Part shown: piece by piece, positions 51,261-61,103 of the stretch | Layout: each line of letters opens with the position of its first letter | Position numbering within the stretch: position 1 is the stretch's first letter | Assembly: GCA_015061725.1 (NCBI GenBank) | Contig: SUVX01000010.1 | Span: 1 to 64,000, forward strand | Reading direction: 5' to 3' | Source of the DNA: Lentisphaerota bacterium | GTDB lineage: Bacteria; Verrucomicrobiota; Lentisphaeria; Victivallales; Victivallaceae | DNA: 64,000 bases | Translations under genes and position numbers: made by a program | The notes under the pieces: model-generated | Seen by the model: only the letters and a program-made list of their open reading frames with translations | Told to the model about the DNA's origin: nothing | Database searches by the model: none

Positions 51261-54239
51261 TCAAATCTGATCAAGTGTCGCCTTGTAATTCTTGACGAGC
51301 TTTTCGAGACAGACGGTATTTTCTCCGGAATCGCTGCCGGTCAGAACAATGCTCTGCTCTTCGGTGACAACACCGACTTTTGCAAAGACACAGCCTTCAA
51401 GGGCGGCTTCAAATTCAGCAGCCTTGGCGGGATTGACTGTCGCAACGAAACGTCCGTTGGATTCGGAATAAAGTTTTTCCGCATCACTGCAGCTTTCACT
51501 TGCGGGAATGGCATCCAGATCGATCTTCATACCGAGACGTCCTGCCATCGCAGCCTTGGCGAAAGCCATACCCAGTCCGCCGGGTCCGGGCGCAGACAGA
51601 GAGGCCGCCAGATCTTTTCTGACCATGGCAATCACTTTGTCATAGGTTGCCAGGCACTCTTTGGCATCGACTTTGGGAACGTTGTTTCCGGTGAAGCCCA
51701 GCATATTGTAATATTCACTGCCGCCGAGTTCAGCTTTGGTATCACCGATGACGTAAACGAAATCGCCGGCATTCTTGGCATCCAGCGTCATGGCATGGGC
51801 GATATCCGGACACTTGGCGATGACACTGAACAGCAGTGACGGGGGAATGGAAATCTTTCTGCCGCCGCGGGTACTGTCGTTTTTCATGGAGTCCTTACCT
51901 GAAATACAGGGGCAGAGGTAAGCCATGGTGTAATCTGCCAATGCCTGGTTGGCACGGACCAGCTGAGCCAGTTTGTATTCGCCGTCGGGAGTCTTTTCGC
52001 TCTGAACCGGGTCGGGCCAGCAGAAGTTATCCAGAACCGCAATCTTTTCCATATCTCCGCCGACGGAGATTGCACGGCGTACTGCCAGGTCAAGCGTGGA
52101 GGCGGTCATGTGATAGGTATCAATATCGCCGTAGTGCGGCAGAATGGCGGAACTCAACACCACACCTTCGGTACTCAGCGGTTCGATCATGGTGACAGTT
52201 GCATCCGCCGCAACGTCGCGGCATTTACCGCCGTAGGGCTTGACAACGCTGAGACCTTTGACTTCGTGGTCGTACTGTCTGGCTTTGTATTCGCAGGAGC
52301 AGAGGTTGAGCTGTCCGGCAAGCTGAGCAAGATCTTCACCGATGTTGCGGGTGGAGAAGTCCGGCTCGGGGAAGCTCGGCGCATTCCAGCGGGCTTTGAG
52401 CTGCATCTTGGGCAGTCCGGAGTGCATGAACTCAATATCCAGATAGGCAACAGTTTCGTCGCCGTACATGATGTGGAACTTGCCGTTATCGGTAAATTCA
52501 CCCATGACGGTCACTTCAACGTCGCGTTTGGCGGCAAGAGCTTTGAACTCTTCAATCTTTTCCGGCGGAACGGCAAAACTCATGCGTTCCTGAGCTTCGG
52601 AAACCAGAATTTCCCAGGGCTGAAGTCCGGCATACTTGATCGGAGCTTTTTTGAGGTCCATCTTACAGCCGTTGCACAGTTCAGCCATTTCACCGACGCT
52701 GGAGGAAAGTCCGCCGGCACCGTTATCGGTGATGAAACGGTAGAGTCCGCGGTCGCGGGCTTCACGGATGAAGTCGGAAAGTTTCTTCTGGGTGATCGGG
52801 TCGCCGATCTGAACCGCCTGGGCGGGACTGTCTTTGTGCAGTTCTTCGCTGGAGAAAGTCGCGCCGTGGATACCGTCCTTACCGATTCTTCCGCCGCCCA
52901 TGACGATCAGGTCGCCGGGATTGATGGTCTTGGAGGCTCCGGGAATACCGTTGACACTCTTGGGCAGCTTGCCGACGGTTCCGCAGTAAACCAGCGGTTT
53001 GCCGATGTAGCGGTCATCAAAGAACTCCCAGCCGTTGCCGTAGGGGATACCGCTCTGGTTGCCGCCGTCAATAACGCCCTTGTGGACACCGTCACGCAGA
53101 CGGCGGGGGTGCAGCAGTCCTTCGGGAACCAGTTCAGGATCGGTGAAGGGGGAGCCGAAGCAGTAACCCCAGACGTTGATCAGAAGATCCGCACCCTGTC
53201 CGGTACCCATGGGGTCGCGGTTGACACCGACGATACCGGTCATGGCGCCGCCGTAGGGATCCAGTGCAGAGGGGCTGTTGTGCGTTTCAACCTTGTAAAC
53301 CACATCGCACTTGTCGTTGAAGTCGATCACACCTGCGTTGTCGCTGAAAACGGAAACGAGGTAGTCAACTTTTTTCTGGATATCGCGGGTGGTCTTCTGG
53401 ATGAAGGTCTTGTAGCAGGAGTTGATCTGCATTTTTTCGCCGGTTTCGCAGTTTTCGTAATCGATGTTGGCGCTGAAAATTTTGTGTTTGCAGTGTTCGC
53501 TCCAGGTCTGGGCGAGAACTTCAAGTTCCACGTCAGTCGGGCATTTTTTGAGGTTGAACTGTTCACGTCCTTCGGCGGTGCGGAAATAGTTCTGAATGGC
53601 TTTCATTTCTTCAAGCGTCAGGGCAAGCGTACCCTTTTTGCTCAGATCAACGAGGGCGTCATCAGAAATTTCAAGATCGTATTCGCGAACCTGAACTTTT
53701 CCTTCGCCGGAAACTTTGGGCAGGTTGAGGGGGATTCCCGCCTTGGCTTCTTCGGCGGAAAGCACGCGCACGCTCTGGATAAGTTCGTTGGCAAGCAGTT
53801 TTCTGCCGACAGTTTCCATCTGTTCACGGGTGAGTCCGTCACCGTAGATGAGATATTCGGCGCTGGAGGCGACAAATTCATCTTCTTTGAGTTTGCGTCC
53901 GAGGATATCGGCGGCGGCGGCGCTGAAAGTACGCGCAACGTTATCGGTCACGCCGGGACGGAAACCGACGACGATGATATAATCACAGGCGGGAAGTTCC
54001 ACAAAGTTGGCAGACCTGGTATCACCGACCTGCCAGCCCTGAAGAACCGGATTATAAAGCAGATCCGCCAGTTTTTCAGCTTCGCAGGACGTGATGTCGG
54101 CGGAGACGGTGTAAACGTCACGGACGCGGACTTCGCGGACTTTGAAGGAGAAAAGTTGTTCGATCTGTCCGGCAACGCCGGTACCGCGGGCATCGCGCCA
54201 CTTGGGAAGCGGGGAGATTTCAATCCGGTAATTTGTCAT
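51261..54239 (-). CDS. purL: Phosphoribosylformylglycinamidine synthase, PurS-PurL fusion without glutaminase
   Basis: 992 residues. The enzyme makes FGAM in purine synthesis. The N-terminal ~100 residues resemble a PurS-like domain (IEISPLPKWRDARGTGVAGQIEQL) and are joined to the PurL ATP-binding synthase: QTWSEHCKHKIF, ETHNSPSALDPYGGAMTGIVGVNRD, GGRIGKDGIHGATFSS and CISGKDSMKND. The C-terminus ends shortly after FVATVNPAKAAEFEAAL, so the PurQ glutaminase domain of the large Escherichia coli type is lacking and PurQ must be elsewhere. ATG 54,239 has AAGGG before it. It ends an operon that begins with serA. Confidence 0.93.
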   Translation of the reverse strand: MTNYRIEISPLPKWRDARGTGVAGQIEQLFSFKVREVRVRDVYTVSADITSCEAEKLADLLYNPVLQGWQVGDTRSANFVELPACDYIIVVGFRPGVTDNVARTFSAAAADILGRKLKEDEFVASSAEYLIYGDGLTREQMETVGRKLLANELIQSVRVLSAEEAKAGIPLNLPKVSGEGKVQVREYDLEISDDALVDLSKKGTLALTLEEMKAIQNYFRTAEGREQFNLKKCPTDVELEVLAQTWSEHCKHKIFSANIDYENCETGEKMQINSCYKTFIQKTTRDIQKKVDYLVSVFSDNAGVIDFNDKCDVVYKVETHNSPSALDPYGGAMTGIVGVNRDPMGTGQGADLLINVWGYCFGSPFTDPELVPEGLLHPRRLRDGVHKGVIDGGNQSGIPYGNGWEFFDDRYIGKPLVYCGTVGKLPKSVNGIPGASKTINPGDLIVMGGGRIGKDGIHGATFSSEELHKDSPAQAVQIGDPITQKKLSDFIREARDRGLYRFITDNGAGGLSSSVGEMAELCNGCKMDLKKAPIKYAGLQPWEILVSEAQERMSFAVPPEKIEEFKALAAKRDVEVTVMGEFTDNGKFHIMYGDETVAYLDIEFMHSGLPKMQLKARWNAPSFPEPDFSTRNIGEDLAQLAGQLNLCSCEYKARQYDHEVKGLSVVKPYGGKCRDVAADATVTMIEPLSTEGVVLSSAILPHYGDIDTYHMTASTLDLAVRRAISVGGDMEKIAVLDNFCWPDPVQSEKTPDGEYKLAQLVRANQALADYTMAYLCPCISGKDSMKNDSTRGGRKISIPPSLLFSVIAKCPDIAHAMTLDAKNAGDFVYVIGDTKAELGGSEYYNMLGFTGNNVPKVDAKECLATYDKVIAMVRKDLAASLSAPGPGGLGMAFAKAAMAGRLGMKIDLDAIPASESCSDAEKLYSESNGRFVATVNPAKAAEFEAALEGCVFAKVGVVTEEQSIVLTGSDSGENTVCLEKLVKNYKATLDQI

Positions 54240-54285
54240 TTTTTTCAAACCCTTATGTTTAAAGAGAAAATTTTTTAACTTTATA

Positions 54286-54936
54286 TTAAAAATCCTCCTG
54301 TCCGTACACCTCAAAGTAGCTCCGGTAAGAAACGGAATACTTGTCGGCGTAGACCCGACTGAAATTTTTCCGGGCATATTCCCTGTACCGGTTCAAACGG
54401 GGCAGGGTGCGGGCAAAGAAATCCCGCAGACGGTTCACCAGATTGATTTCAGTTCCACAGAGGACCTGTTCACTTTCAGCCAGCTGTTTGCCGGTCACTT
54501 CAACAGAAAGCTCCCTGAACACTTCGGAGCCTTCCAGCAGAATCACATTTTCAAGCACAGTTGATGCCTTGATGGTCACAATCATATCACGGAGCATCGA
54601 AAGAAAGGCGCGCAGCCGTTTTTCACGGGTGATCGTATCCTGACTGGAAAGACCGGAAATGATCGCATCACAATCGTTCATCGCCAGTTCAAGAAGTCTG
54701 CTTATACGGATATAGTGGGCGATCCGTTTTTCTTCGGGCAGAGAAAAAATATCTGCGCCGAAAGAGTCTGCCGCACGGTCAACGGCGGCATCTCTGCGCC
54801 CCATCAGCGGGGCGATATTCAGTTTAAGGACGGCAGCAATACGCCTGCCGTCCTGACGGACGTCAGCCGGAGAACGCAGTTGTCCCAGCGTTCTTCTGAC
54901 CCGGCTGAAAAGCCCGCCCTGATTATTTTGACTCAA
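54286..54936 (-). CDS. Hypothetical helical protein between serA and purL
   Basis: 216 residues, not recognised. Mostly helical and charged, with no signal peptide or membrane segment; ISRLLELAMNDCDAIISGL and LSMLRDMIVTIKASTVLENVILLEG suggest a helical bundle. It starts with TTG 54,934-54,936, preceded by AAAGGACAG, 24 bases after serA, and is followed at 46 bases by purL. Conserved placement in such an operon would suggest a housekeeping role, but I cannot name one. Confidence 0.65.
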   Translation of the reverse strand: MSQNNQGGLFSRVRRTLGQLRSPADVRQDGRRIAAVLKLNIAPLMGRRDAAVDRAADSFGADIFSLPEEKRIAHYIRISRLLELAMNDCDAIISGLSSQDTITREKRLRAFLSMLRDMIVTIKASTVLENVILLEGSEVFRELSVEVTGKQLAESEQVLCGTEINLVNRLRDFFARTLPRLNRYREYARKNFSRVYADKYSVSYRSYFEVYGQEDF

Positions 54937-54960
54937 TGTTCTGTCCTTTGCGGAAAAGCA

Positions 54961-55896
54961 TTAAGCTTTGTTGACAACACAATCGGTGTTGCCCTGTTCG
55001 AAATAGGCAATCGTCTGCTCGGCGGATTTTCTGGCAGCGTTGAGGTTGGCTTCAACGGTGTTGGCGCCGAGGTGGGGCAGCATGAGGTCGGCAATGTCAG
55101 CCACGCTCTTGGGACCGGCGGCATCTTTTGCATAGACGTCGTTGCAGAAGACGATTTTCTTTTCGGCTTTGGCGGCACGGAGATCATCTTCATTGATGAT
55201 ACCGCTGCGGGCGCAGTTGATCAGCATGGCGCCGGGTTTCATCATATCAAACAGACGGCGGTTGAACATGCCGCGGGTCTTGTCATTTTCGGGAATGTGC
55301 AAGGTGATGAAATCTGCTTCAGCAAAAATTTCTTCAACGGTGGTCATTTTGACGCCGAGTTTTTCAGCAACTTCAGCGGGCAGATAGGGATCGAAACCGA
55401 GGGCTTTGATTTCAAATCCGGAAAGACGTTTGACGACCAGCTGTCCGATGTGTCCGAGACCGATGATACCGAGGGTTTTACCGGTCAGTTCGCGTCCCAT
55501 GAACTTGCTCTTTTCCCATTCTCCGGCGCGGGTGGAGATATCGGCGGCGACGACGTGGCGGCAGGCGGCGAGGATCATGGCAATCACTTCTTCGGCAACG
55601 CCGTTGGAGTTGGCGCCGGGGGTGTTCATCACATCAACATTGCGTTCACGGGCATACTTGATATCAATGGTGTTGTATCCGGCTCCGGCACGGACGATCA
55701 GTTTGAGCTGGGGAAGAGCATCTATGATCTCAGAAGTGATCTTTTCACTGCGGACGATCAGAACTTCAGTATCGGCATTGGCTTTGACCAGATCTTCAAG
55801 CGGCGTGGCGGCATCGAGGATGACATTGTACCCACGTTCACTGAGCATGTCGGCGGCGAATTTATCCAACTTGGTCGGAATAAGAACTTTACGCAT
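54961..55896 (-). CDS. serA: D-3-phosphoglycerate dehydrogenase-like, short form
   Basis: 311 residues of the D-isomer-specific 2-hydroxyacid dehydrogenase family. NAD is bound at GKTLGIIGLGHIGQLVVKRL (about 143-162). The substrate Arg lies in NCARSGIINEDDL, and the catalytic His in LPHLGANTVEAN, a form typical of SerA. The regulatory ACT domain of long SerA is absent. It would start serine synthesis. ATG 55,896 follows GGAG, and the promoter is at 55,972-56,000. Confidence 0.88.
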   Translation of the reverse strand: MRKVLIPTKLDKFAADMLSERGYNVILDAATPLEDLVKANADTEVLIVRSEKITSEIIDALPQLKLIVRAGAGYNTIDIKYARERNVDVMNTPGANSNGVAEEVIAMILAACRHVVAADISTRAGEWEKSKFMGRELTGKTLGIIGLGHIGQLVVKRLSGFEIKALGFDPYLPAEVAEKLGVKMTTVEEIFAEADFITLHIPENDKTRGMFNRRLFDMMKPGAMLINCARSGIINEDDLRAAKAEKKIVFCNDVYAKDAAGPKSVADIADLMLPHLGANTVEANLNAARKSAEQTIAYFEQGNTDCVVNKA

Positions 55897-55971
55897 GGCG
55901 TTATCTCCATTCTTTTTTTGTTTCTGACAGCAATTATCTTCTGTCAAAAGTTACACTTCTGTTATCCCGAT

Positions 55972-56000
55972 AATATACCACCGTTTTCCGTTTTTTTCAA
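55972..56000 (-). promoter_or_regulatory. Predicted sigma-70 promoter of serA
   Basis: On the minus strand TTGAAA (55,995-56,000), exactly 17 bases, TATATT (55,972-55,977), about 75 bases before the serA ATG. Identical hexamers and spacing to the tig promoter. The rest of the 275-base gap up to 56,171 shows no gene or clear structure. Confidence 0.7.
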
Positions 56001-56171
56001 ATCCGATGAACGGGTATATCTGATATTTATGCTGTAAAAGTCTTTGGAGAAGCGTATCGCATACGGACAAATTCAGACAGCAAGCCTGAAATCAGTTGTC
56101 TGCACCTGATACTCTTGAAACAATCAATGTGAAATGGACGCAAAATACCGGAAACAACCCCATCTGTCCTG

Positions 56172-57383
56172 TCAGGAACGGCGGAAAATAAAGGCGGAGG
56201 CACCGTCGGCAGAAGCTGATGGCAGAAGAGTTTGACCGGTCAGGAGGGAAAATTCGGGGTGGCGGAAAAGGAAATCCTCTGCCATAAGGGAATTTTCTTC
56301 GGGTTCGAGGCTGCAGGTGCTGTAAACGAGTTGTCCGCCGGGAGCGGTGAGGCGTGCGGCGTGTTCAAGAATATCGCGCTGAAGTTTGACAACAGAAATC
56401 AAATCTTTCTCTGAAAATCTCCAGAGGGCATCGGGACGGTGGCGGAATACGCCGGTATTGGAGCAGGGAACGTCAGCCAGAACAAGATCAAAGCTGCCTG
56501 AAAGTTCTTCAAGATTTCCTGAAAGAACTTTGTGCGGCAGACCTCTTTTTTCAAAGTTTCTGCGGGTCAGAACCTGACGGGATTTTGAGCGGTCAAATGC
56601 CGTCAATTTTCCGTCATTTGGTAAATTTTCAGAAATCATCAGTGATTTTCCCCCGGGTGCAGCACAAAGATCGAGGGCATTTTTGACGGATGAGTAGTCA
56701 GGAAGTGACGGCGCATAACCGGTGGCGGGGTCCTGAATATAAATTTTTCCCTCAACAAGAGCGCGGGAATTGAGGACATCCGCAGGTTCGGCGGAATAAA
56801 ATTTGAACAAAGCGTTTTCACTCAATAAGCGGCAGGGAAAATCAACTTCTGAAGTTCCCTTTTCCATCCTGAAAGAAAAGGGCGGTTCGGAGATGAACAA
56901 TTCAGCAAGCGTTTGAAGTTCCTGCTGAGAATAACGCTTTTTCCAGCGGGAATAAACCGCCGGCGGCAAAATATCGCAGGCGGCAGTGGAAATGGGCTTT
57001 CTTTCAGCAATAAAACGGCGCAGAACGGCATTGACGAATTTGTCGGCACGGTATTTCTTTGCCGCATCCACAGCAACGGAAACGGCGGATTCCGGCGCAA
57101 TGGCACTCTGAAAACGCACCTGGGTAAAAACCGCAAAGAGCAGATTCCGCACTTTATTTTCAGGAGGACGGGAAACCAATCTGTTCAATTCTCCGGCAAA
57201 AAATCCGCGATAGCGGTAAAAGCAGAGTAGCAGATGTTCAACAGTCCGCCGGAATTCAGCGGGCGCATGACGGTCAAGGTAATCGTCAAGGGTACACTCA
57301 TTGCGGTCGATCATGCCGATCGCTCCGGCAGCGGCAGTTAAAATCGTTTCCGCAGCACTGCCGGTTCTTTTGCGGGAGATCAT
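56172..57383 (-). CDS. rsmB: RsmB-like 16S rRNA (cytosine-C5)-methyltransferase
   Basis: 403 residues. A NusB-like helical RNA-binding domain (about 1-130, VNAVLRRFIAERKP) precedes the NOL1/NOP2/sun methyltransferase domain. Motifs are LDLCAAPGGKSLM for SAM, ADVPCSNTGVFRHRPDALW with one conserved Cys, and LVYSTCSLEPEEN with the catalytic Cys. It methylates a cytosine of 16S rRNA (position 967 in Escherichia coli). Its start overlaps the hldD stop (ATGA, 57,380-57,383), so the two are coupled. Confidence 0.92.
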   Translation of the reverse strand: MISRKRTGSAAETILTAAAGAIGMIDRNECTLDDYLDRHAPAEFRRTVEHLLLCFYRYRGFFAGELNRLVSRPPENKVRNLLFAVFTQVRFQSAIAPESAVSVAVDAAKKYRADKFVNAVLRRFIAERKPISTAACDILPPAVYSRWKKRYSQQELQTLAELFISEPPFSFRMEKGTSEVDFPCRLLSENALFKFYSAEPADVLNSRALVEGKIYIQDPATGYAPSLPDYSSVKNALDLCAAPGGKSLMISENLPNDGKLTAFDRSKSRQVLTRRNFEKRGLPHKVLSGNLEELSGSFDLVLADVPCSNTGVFRHRPDALWRFSEKDLISVVKLQRDILEHAARLTAPGGQLVYSTCSLEPEENSLMAEDFLFRHPEFSLLTGQTLLPSASADGASAFIFRRS

Positions 57384-58357
57384 TCGTCACCGAGGTATTT
57401 ACCCGGAATCAGATAGTTCGTGATATAATCATGAACGGCATCTTCCAGAGACATTGTTTCTTCTGTGTATCCCAGATTGCGGAGTTTTTCCATCTCGGCA
57501 CAGGTATAATACTGATATCTGTCGCGCAGATGTTCGGGCATTTCAATATATTCAATGTTGACAGGCTTGTTCAGGGCGGTAAAAGCAGCTCCGGCAAGTT
57601 TGTTCCAGCTTTCAGCTTTACCGCTGCCGATGTTAAAGAGTCCCGCCGCCTGACTGTTGAAGAGGAACCAGATCATTTTGACCGCATCTTTGACATAGAG
57701 AAAATCGCGCAGCTGTTCGCCGTCGGCATATTCCGGACGGTAGGATTTGAAAAGCTGCATTTTGCCGCAGGCAGTAATTTGTTCAAAACATCTGAGAACG
57801 ACACTGCGCATATCCGCTTTGTGGCGTTCGTTGGGACCGTAGACGTTTGAAAATTTGCAGCCGACCAACTGTTCCAGCCAGCCCCGGCGCTTGGCGTAAA
57901 GATCAAACATCTGTTTGCTGTATCCATACATATTCATCGGACGCAGTTTCTCAATGCCCCCTTCATCATCGGAGTATCCGCAGGAACCGTCTCCGTAGGT
58001 GGCACAGCTGGAGGCATAAATCATTTTGATATAGTTTTCAATACAGAATTCCGCCAGTTTTGCGGTGTAACGGAAATTGTTTTCAACCAGATAAGTGGCA
58101 TCCCGTTCAGTCGTGGCACTGCAGGCGCCGAGGTGAAACACGCCGTCGATTTTCTGTCCGGAAAAATAATTGTGATCCAGTTTTTCAAGGAAATCATCTT
58201 TTTCCATATAATCATCGTAGCGCAGAGGAGCAAGATTTTTCCACTTGTCAGAAGTTCCCAGATGATCAACGATAAGAATATCATCAATGCCGTTGCGGTT
58301 GAGTTCCCAAACGACTGCACTTCCGATCAGACCGGAACCGCCGGTTACGATAAACAT
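57380..58357 (-). CDS. hldD: ADP-L-glycero-D-manno-heptose-6-epimerase
   Basis: 325 residues of the extended SDR family. GGSGLIGSAVV binds NADP, DGVFHLGACSATTERD is the HldD-specific loop, and YGYSKQMFD holds the Tyr-x3-Lys catalytic pair (a Ser in ASSCATYGDG completes the set). It makes the heptose precursor of LPS inner core. This, with the LPS transport gene lptD upstream, shows a true Gram-negative envelope. ATG 58,357 has CGGAG upstream. Confidence 0.93.
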   Translation of the reverse strand: MFIVTGGSGLIGSAVVWELNRNGIDDILIVDHLGTSDKWKNLAPLRYDDYMEKDDFLEKLDHNYFSGQKIDGVFHLGACSATTERDATYLVENNFRYTAKLAEFCIENYIKMIYASSCATYGDGSCGYSDDEGGIEKLRPMNMYGYSKQMFDLYAKRRGWLEQLVGCKFSNVYGPNERHKADMRSVVLRCFEQITACGKMQLFKSYRPEYADGEQLRDFLYVKDAVKMIWFLFNSQAAGLFNIGSGKAESWNKLAGAAFTALNKPVNIEYIEMPEHLRDRYQYYTCAEMEKLRNLGYTEETMSLEDAVHDYITNYLIPGKYLGDE

Positions 58358-58422
58358 TTGAATTTCTCCGAATTTTATATTTTTAAGGTTTTAAAATTTC
58401 TGTTTCCGGTACAGCAAACCCG

Positions 58423-61092
58423 TCAGTACCATCTTTTGTTTGTGGTTTTGCTGTTGTAGGACTGAGCTGCATGAGATGCCGCTGCATTTTTCTTTCCCGC
58501 CAGAGGTGCTTCAAGCCCCATCAGACGAGCCTGAACTGAAAATGAGGTATCCCAGTCACGCTCTTCATCATCCACATCTCTTGAGAACGACAGCATACCC
58601 GCCAGTTCCCAGCAGTGGAAGGTCTTGATCAGCATGAAATCAATGGCGGTATAACTGCCGTCCTGAATATCATACGAACACTTGACGGCACCTTTGAGAC
58701 GTCTGTCCGCTGAAAGGGGCAGCGTGATGCCGGCGGAAATGATTTCGTCATGATCGTCAAAGTATTTGTCAAAATATCCGCCCGCATCAAACTGGTGCAG
58801 CGTGGAACCCATGGAGTAGGCACTGCGGGAACTGTAAGGACGCTTGTAAACGTAAGAAAGATTGACTGTCACATCTTCCATAATTTCATAACTTAACGTG
58901 GCATCCCAGCGGTTCAGCCATTTGGCGTTGAGTCCCGGACGTCCCGCCTTATGCTCACGGCGTTCCGCTTCGGGGATCTCTCCGTTATTGTTGCCCAGAT
59001 CAATGTTAAAAGATGTTGAAAAAGTCAAACCTTTAAGCGGTGAAGCGGTCAGTACTGTACAGAAATTTCCGAGACGGTTGAATTTTTCAACGTTGCCGTA
59101 TCCGTCATGTGTATCAAAGTAAAAGTCAAAATAGTTTTCCATAGAAACGATATTGCGGAGACTCCGGTCACTGTCGCGGGTCTGCAGGCGGTTTTCCATA
59201 CCGACACGGATAAAGTGCTGTTTCTCAATACGGTCCAGATCGTCAAAGTACAGAAGATGATTTCTGGATACAGAGGGGTTGTCCAGATAGGTATAATTCA
59301 AATAGGGACGCAGAATGTGTCTCAATCCGTCAACTTTCATTGCCGGGATACGGATATTGCTCCAGGTTCTGTGGATCTTGGTCGATGCCTCAACGCCGAG
59401 TTCTCCCACAGTACGCACTTTGGATTCGCCGTCGCTGTCGTAGTTATTGATACGCAAATTTGAAATGTTTTCAGGATCCGCCGCCATAAACATCTGCAGC
59501 AGATCATTGGAAGAAACGGCATTTTTTGAAGTGTCACTGTAAGCTGTTAACTTGAAACCGGCACGGGGAACGATGGTCAGCCAGTCCAGACGGATGGGGA
59601 AATACAGAAAATGTGTCGTATCAAAGCGGGAGGCACTGTAATTTTTGAGTTTGTTCTTTATCAGAGTTTCACGGAGATTGCCTTCGGCATCTTCCCGGAA
59701 AATTCTGTCATAATCAAATTTGATCCACTGCATGCTGTTATGAGATGCCTGCATGTCGCCCTGATAGTAGATATTGGTACCGAAAATCTCCTGCCGGGGA
59801 ATATCAAGACGCACCTCGGGAAGTCTCTCTGAAACCGTATAGAAATCATTGGTGCGCGGACGGTAATACACCGATGCACTGAAGTGATCAAACTGCTGTT
59901 CAAGTGCCGCAAATGTCGCCGGATGCGGATTGGCATTGTAACGGATTGAGAAAAAGTCACGCACAAAATAAAGGTCGCTTGAATATTCAAATGCTCCGCG
60001 GAAGTCCAGACGGGGCGTGATGTGCGTGATATTGCTGATTCTGAAGTCATAGCGGCTGTGCGGCACACGCAGACGGTAATCATCATAGTCATCTGAATCA
60101 TAAGGACGGATATCGTGAAGACCGTATGCAAAGAAATCCGTCCGGCTCTGATCGGATACGATTTTTCCTGAAAGACCGAAGCCGAAACCGCGGTTTGCAT
60201 AATAATCTCCGTGAAGACGGACTTTCATCCCGGGATAATCCGACAGATGAAACGTCTTGGACATCAACGCATAAAATCCCCAGTCTCCGGATTTACCCAC
60301 ACGGAGACTGAACAAATTCAGCGAAAAGTCTTCAGGCTTATACAGCACCGGCAGCCAGAATACGGGAACTCCTGCAATTCTGACCGCTCCGTTGACCAGG
60401 GACACTTCATAATCCCCCGGGCGTTTCACGATGGAATCAGTCGTGTAAAATTCTGTTTCACGCGGCGTTAAAATGATTTTTGCAGCAGTGATGGAGTGGT
60501 GTGCGTTATTGTGTTCAAGAAAACTGCAGCTGCTGACTTCGGCATCTTTTGCCTCGATCACACCGTCCGGACGGCGTTCCGCAGATTTTGCCCGGCAGAC
60601 GGTCATCCCTGAACGCAGAGAAAAATCATCCATGCGGAAATAACCCGAACCGAGATTGCCGCTGATTCTTGAAGCATAAATACTTTCGCCCGGAATCGTG
60701 ACTTTCACCTGCAGCTTTCTGCTGCCGAAAATATCGCCTTTGACGGATTGGATCTCAGCAACGACATTGCCCGCTTTTCTGAGACGGGCAAGTTCCTCCG
60801 GAGTCATGACTTCATTTTTGCTGTGCCAGCGCAGCAGACGGACATTGCCGGAGGCTTCAATATCCTGATTTTCGGTATTGATCACAGCTTGGTCAGCAAC
60901 AAGCTCCATATCATTGAAAGGCACGCGGATATTACCGCGCACCATAATATTTTTACCGACAACATTCCAACTTTCCGCTTTGATATCCTTGAATGCAGTA
61001 TTCTTCAAGGACTTGGCGGAAAGCGAGATTCCCGATACCGTTGAGGAAATCAGAATAAGGATAAGTATTAAAAATCCGGCGGTATTTTTCAA
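58423..61092 (-). CDS. lptD: LptD, outer-membrane LPS assembly protein
   Basis: 889 residues. The signal peptide FLILILILISSTVSGIS is followed by an OstA/LptA-like beta-jellyroll (about 25-200: WNVVGKNIMVRGNIRVP, LVADQAVINTENQDIEASGNV, ISGNLGSGYFRMDDFSLRSG). The remainder is a beta-barrel with IAGVPVFWLPVLYKPED, the conserved step from jellyroll to barrel. LptD inserts LPS into the outer leaflet together with LptE. It begins with TTG 61,092, supported by AAAGGGG about 8 bases upstream, 11 bases after the acyltransferase gene. Cysteines in the jellyroll are few and the LptD disulfide pattern is not clear. Confidence 0.9.
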   Translation of the reverse strand: MKNTAGFLILILILISSTVSGISLSAKSLKNTAFKDIKAESWNVVGKNIMVRGNIRVPFNDMELVADQAVINTENQDIEASGNVRLLRWHSKNEVMTPEELARLRKAGNVVAEIQSVKGDIFGSRKLQVKVTIPGESIYASRISGNLGSGYFRMDDFSLRSGMTVCRAKSAERRPDGVIEAKDAEVSSCSFLEHNNAHHSITAAKIILTPRETEFYTTDSIVKRPGDYEVSLVNGAVRIAGVPVFWLPVLYKPEDFSLNLFSLRVGKSGDWGFYALMSKTFHLSDYPGMKVRLHGDYYANRGFGFGLSGKIVSDQSRTDFFAYGLHDIRPYDSDDYDDYRLRVPHSRYDFRISNITHITPRLDFRGAFEYSSDLYFVRDFFSIRYNANPHPATFAALEQQFDHFSASVYYRPRTNDFYTVSERLPEVRLDIPRQEIFGTNIYYQGDMQASHNSMQWIKFDYDRIFREDAEGNLRETLIKNKLKNYSASRFDTTHFLYFPIRLDWLTIVPRAGFKLTAYSDTSKNAVSSNDLLQMFMAADPENISNLRINNYDSDGESKVRTVGELGVEASTKIHRTWSNIRIPAMKVDGLRHILRPYLNYTYLDNPSVSRNHLLYFDDLDRIEKQHFIRVGMENRLQTRDSDRSLRNIVSMENYFDFYFDTHDGYGNVEKFNRLGNFCTVLTASPLKGLTFSTSFNIDLGNNNGEIPEAERREHKAGRPGLNAKWLNRWDATLSYEIMEDVTVNLSYVYKRPYSSRSAYSMGSTLHQFDAGGYFDKYFDDHDEIISAGITLPLSADRRLKGAVKCSYDIQDGSYTAIDFMLIKTFHCWELAGMLSFSRDVDDEERDWDTSFSVQARLMGLEAPLAGKKNAAASHAAQSYNSKTTNKRWY

Positions 61093-61103
61093 AATAAACC
61101 CCT

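Noticed and set aside
52110..54278. Plus-strand open frame of about 720 codons opposite purL
   Set aside because: Antisense shadow of the PurL frame; composition reflects the codon use of the real gene on the other strand.
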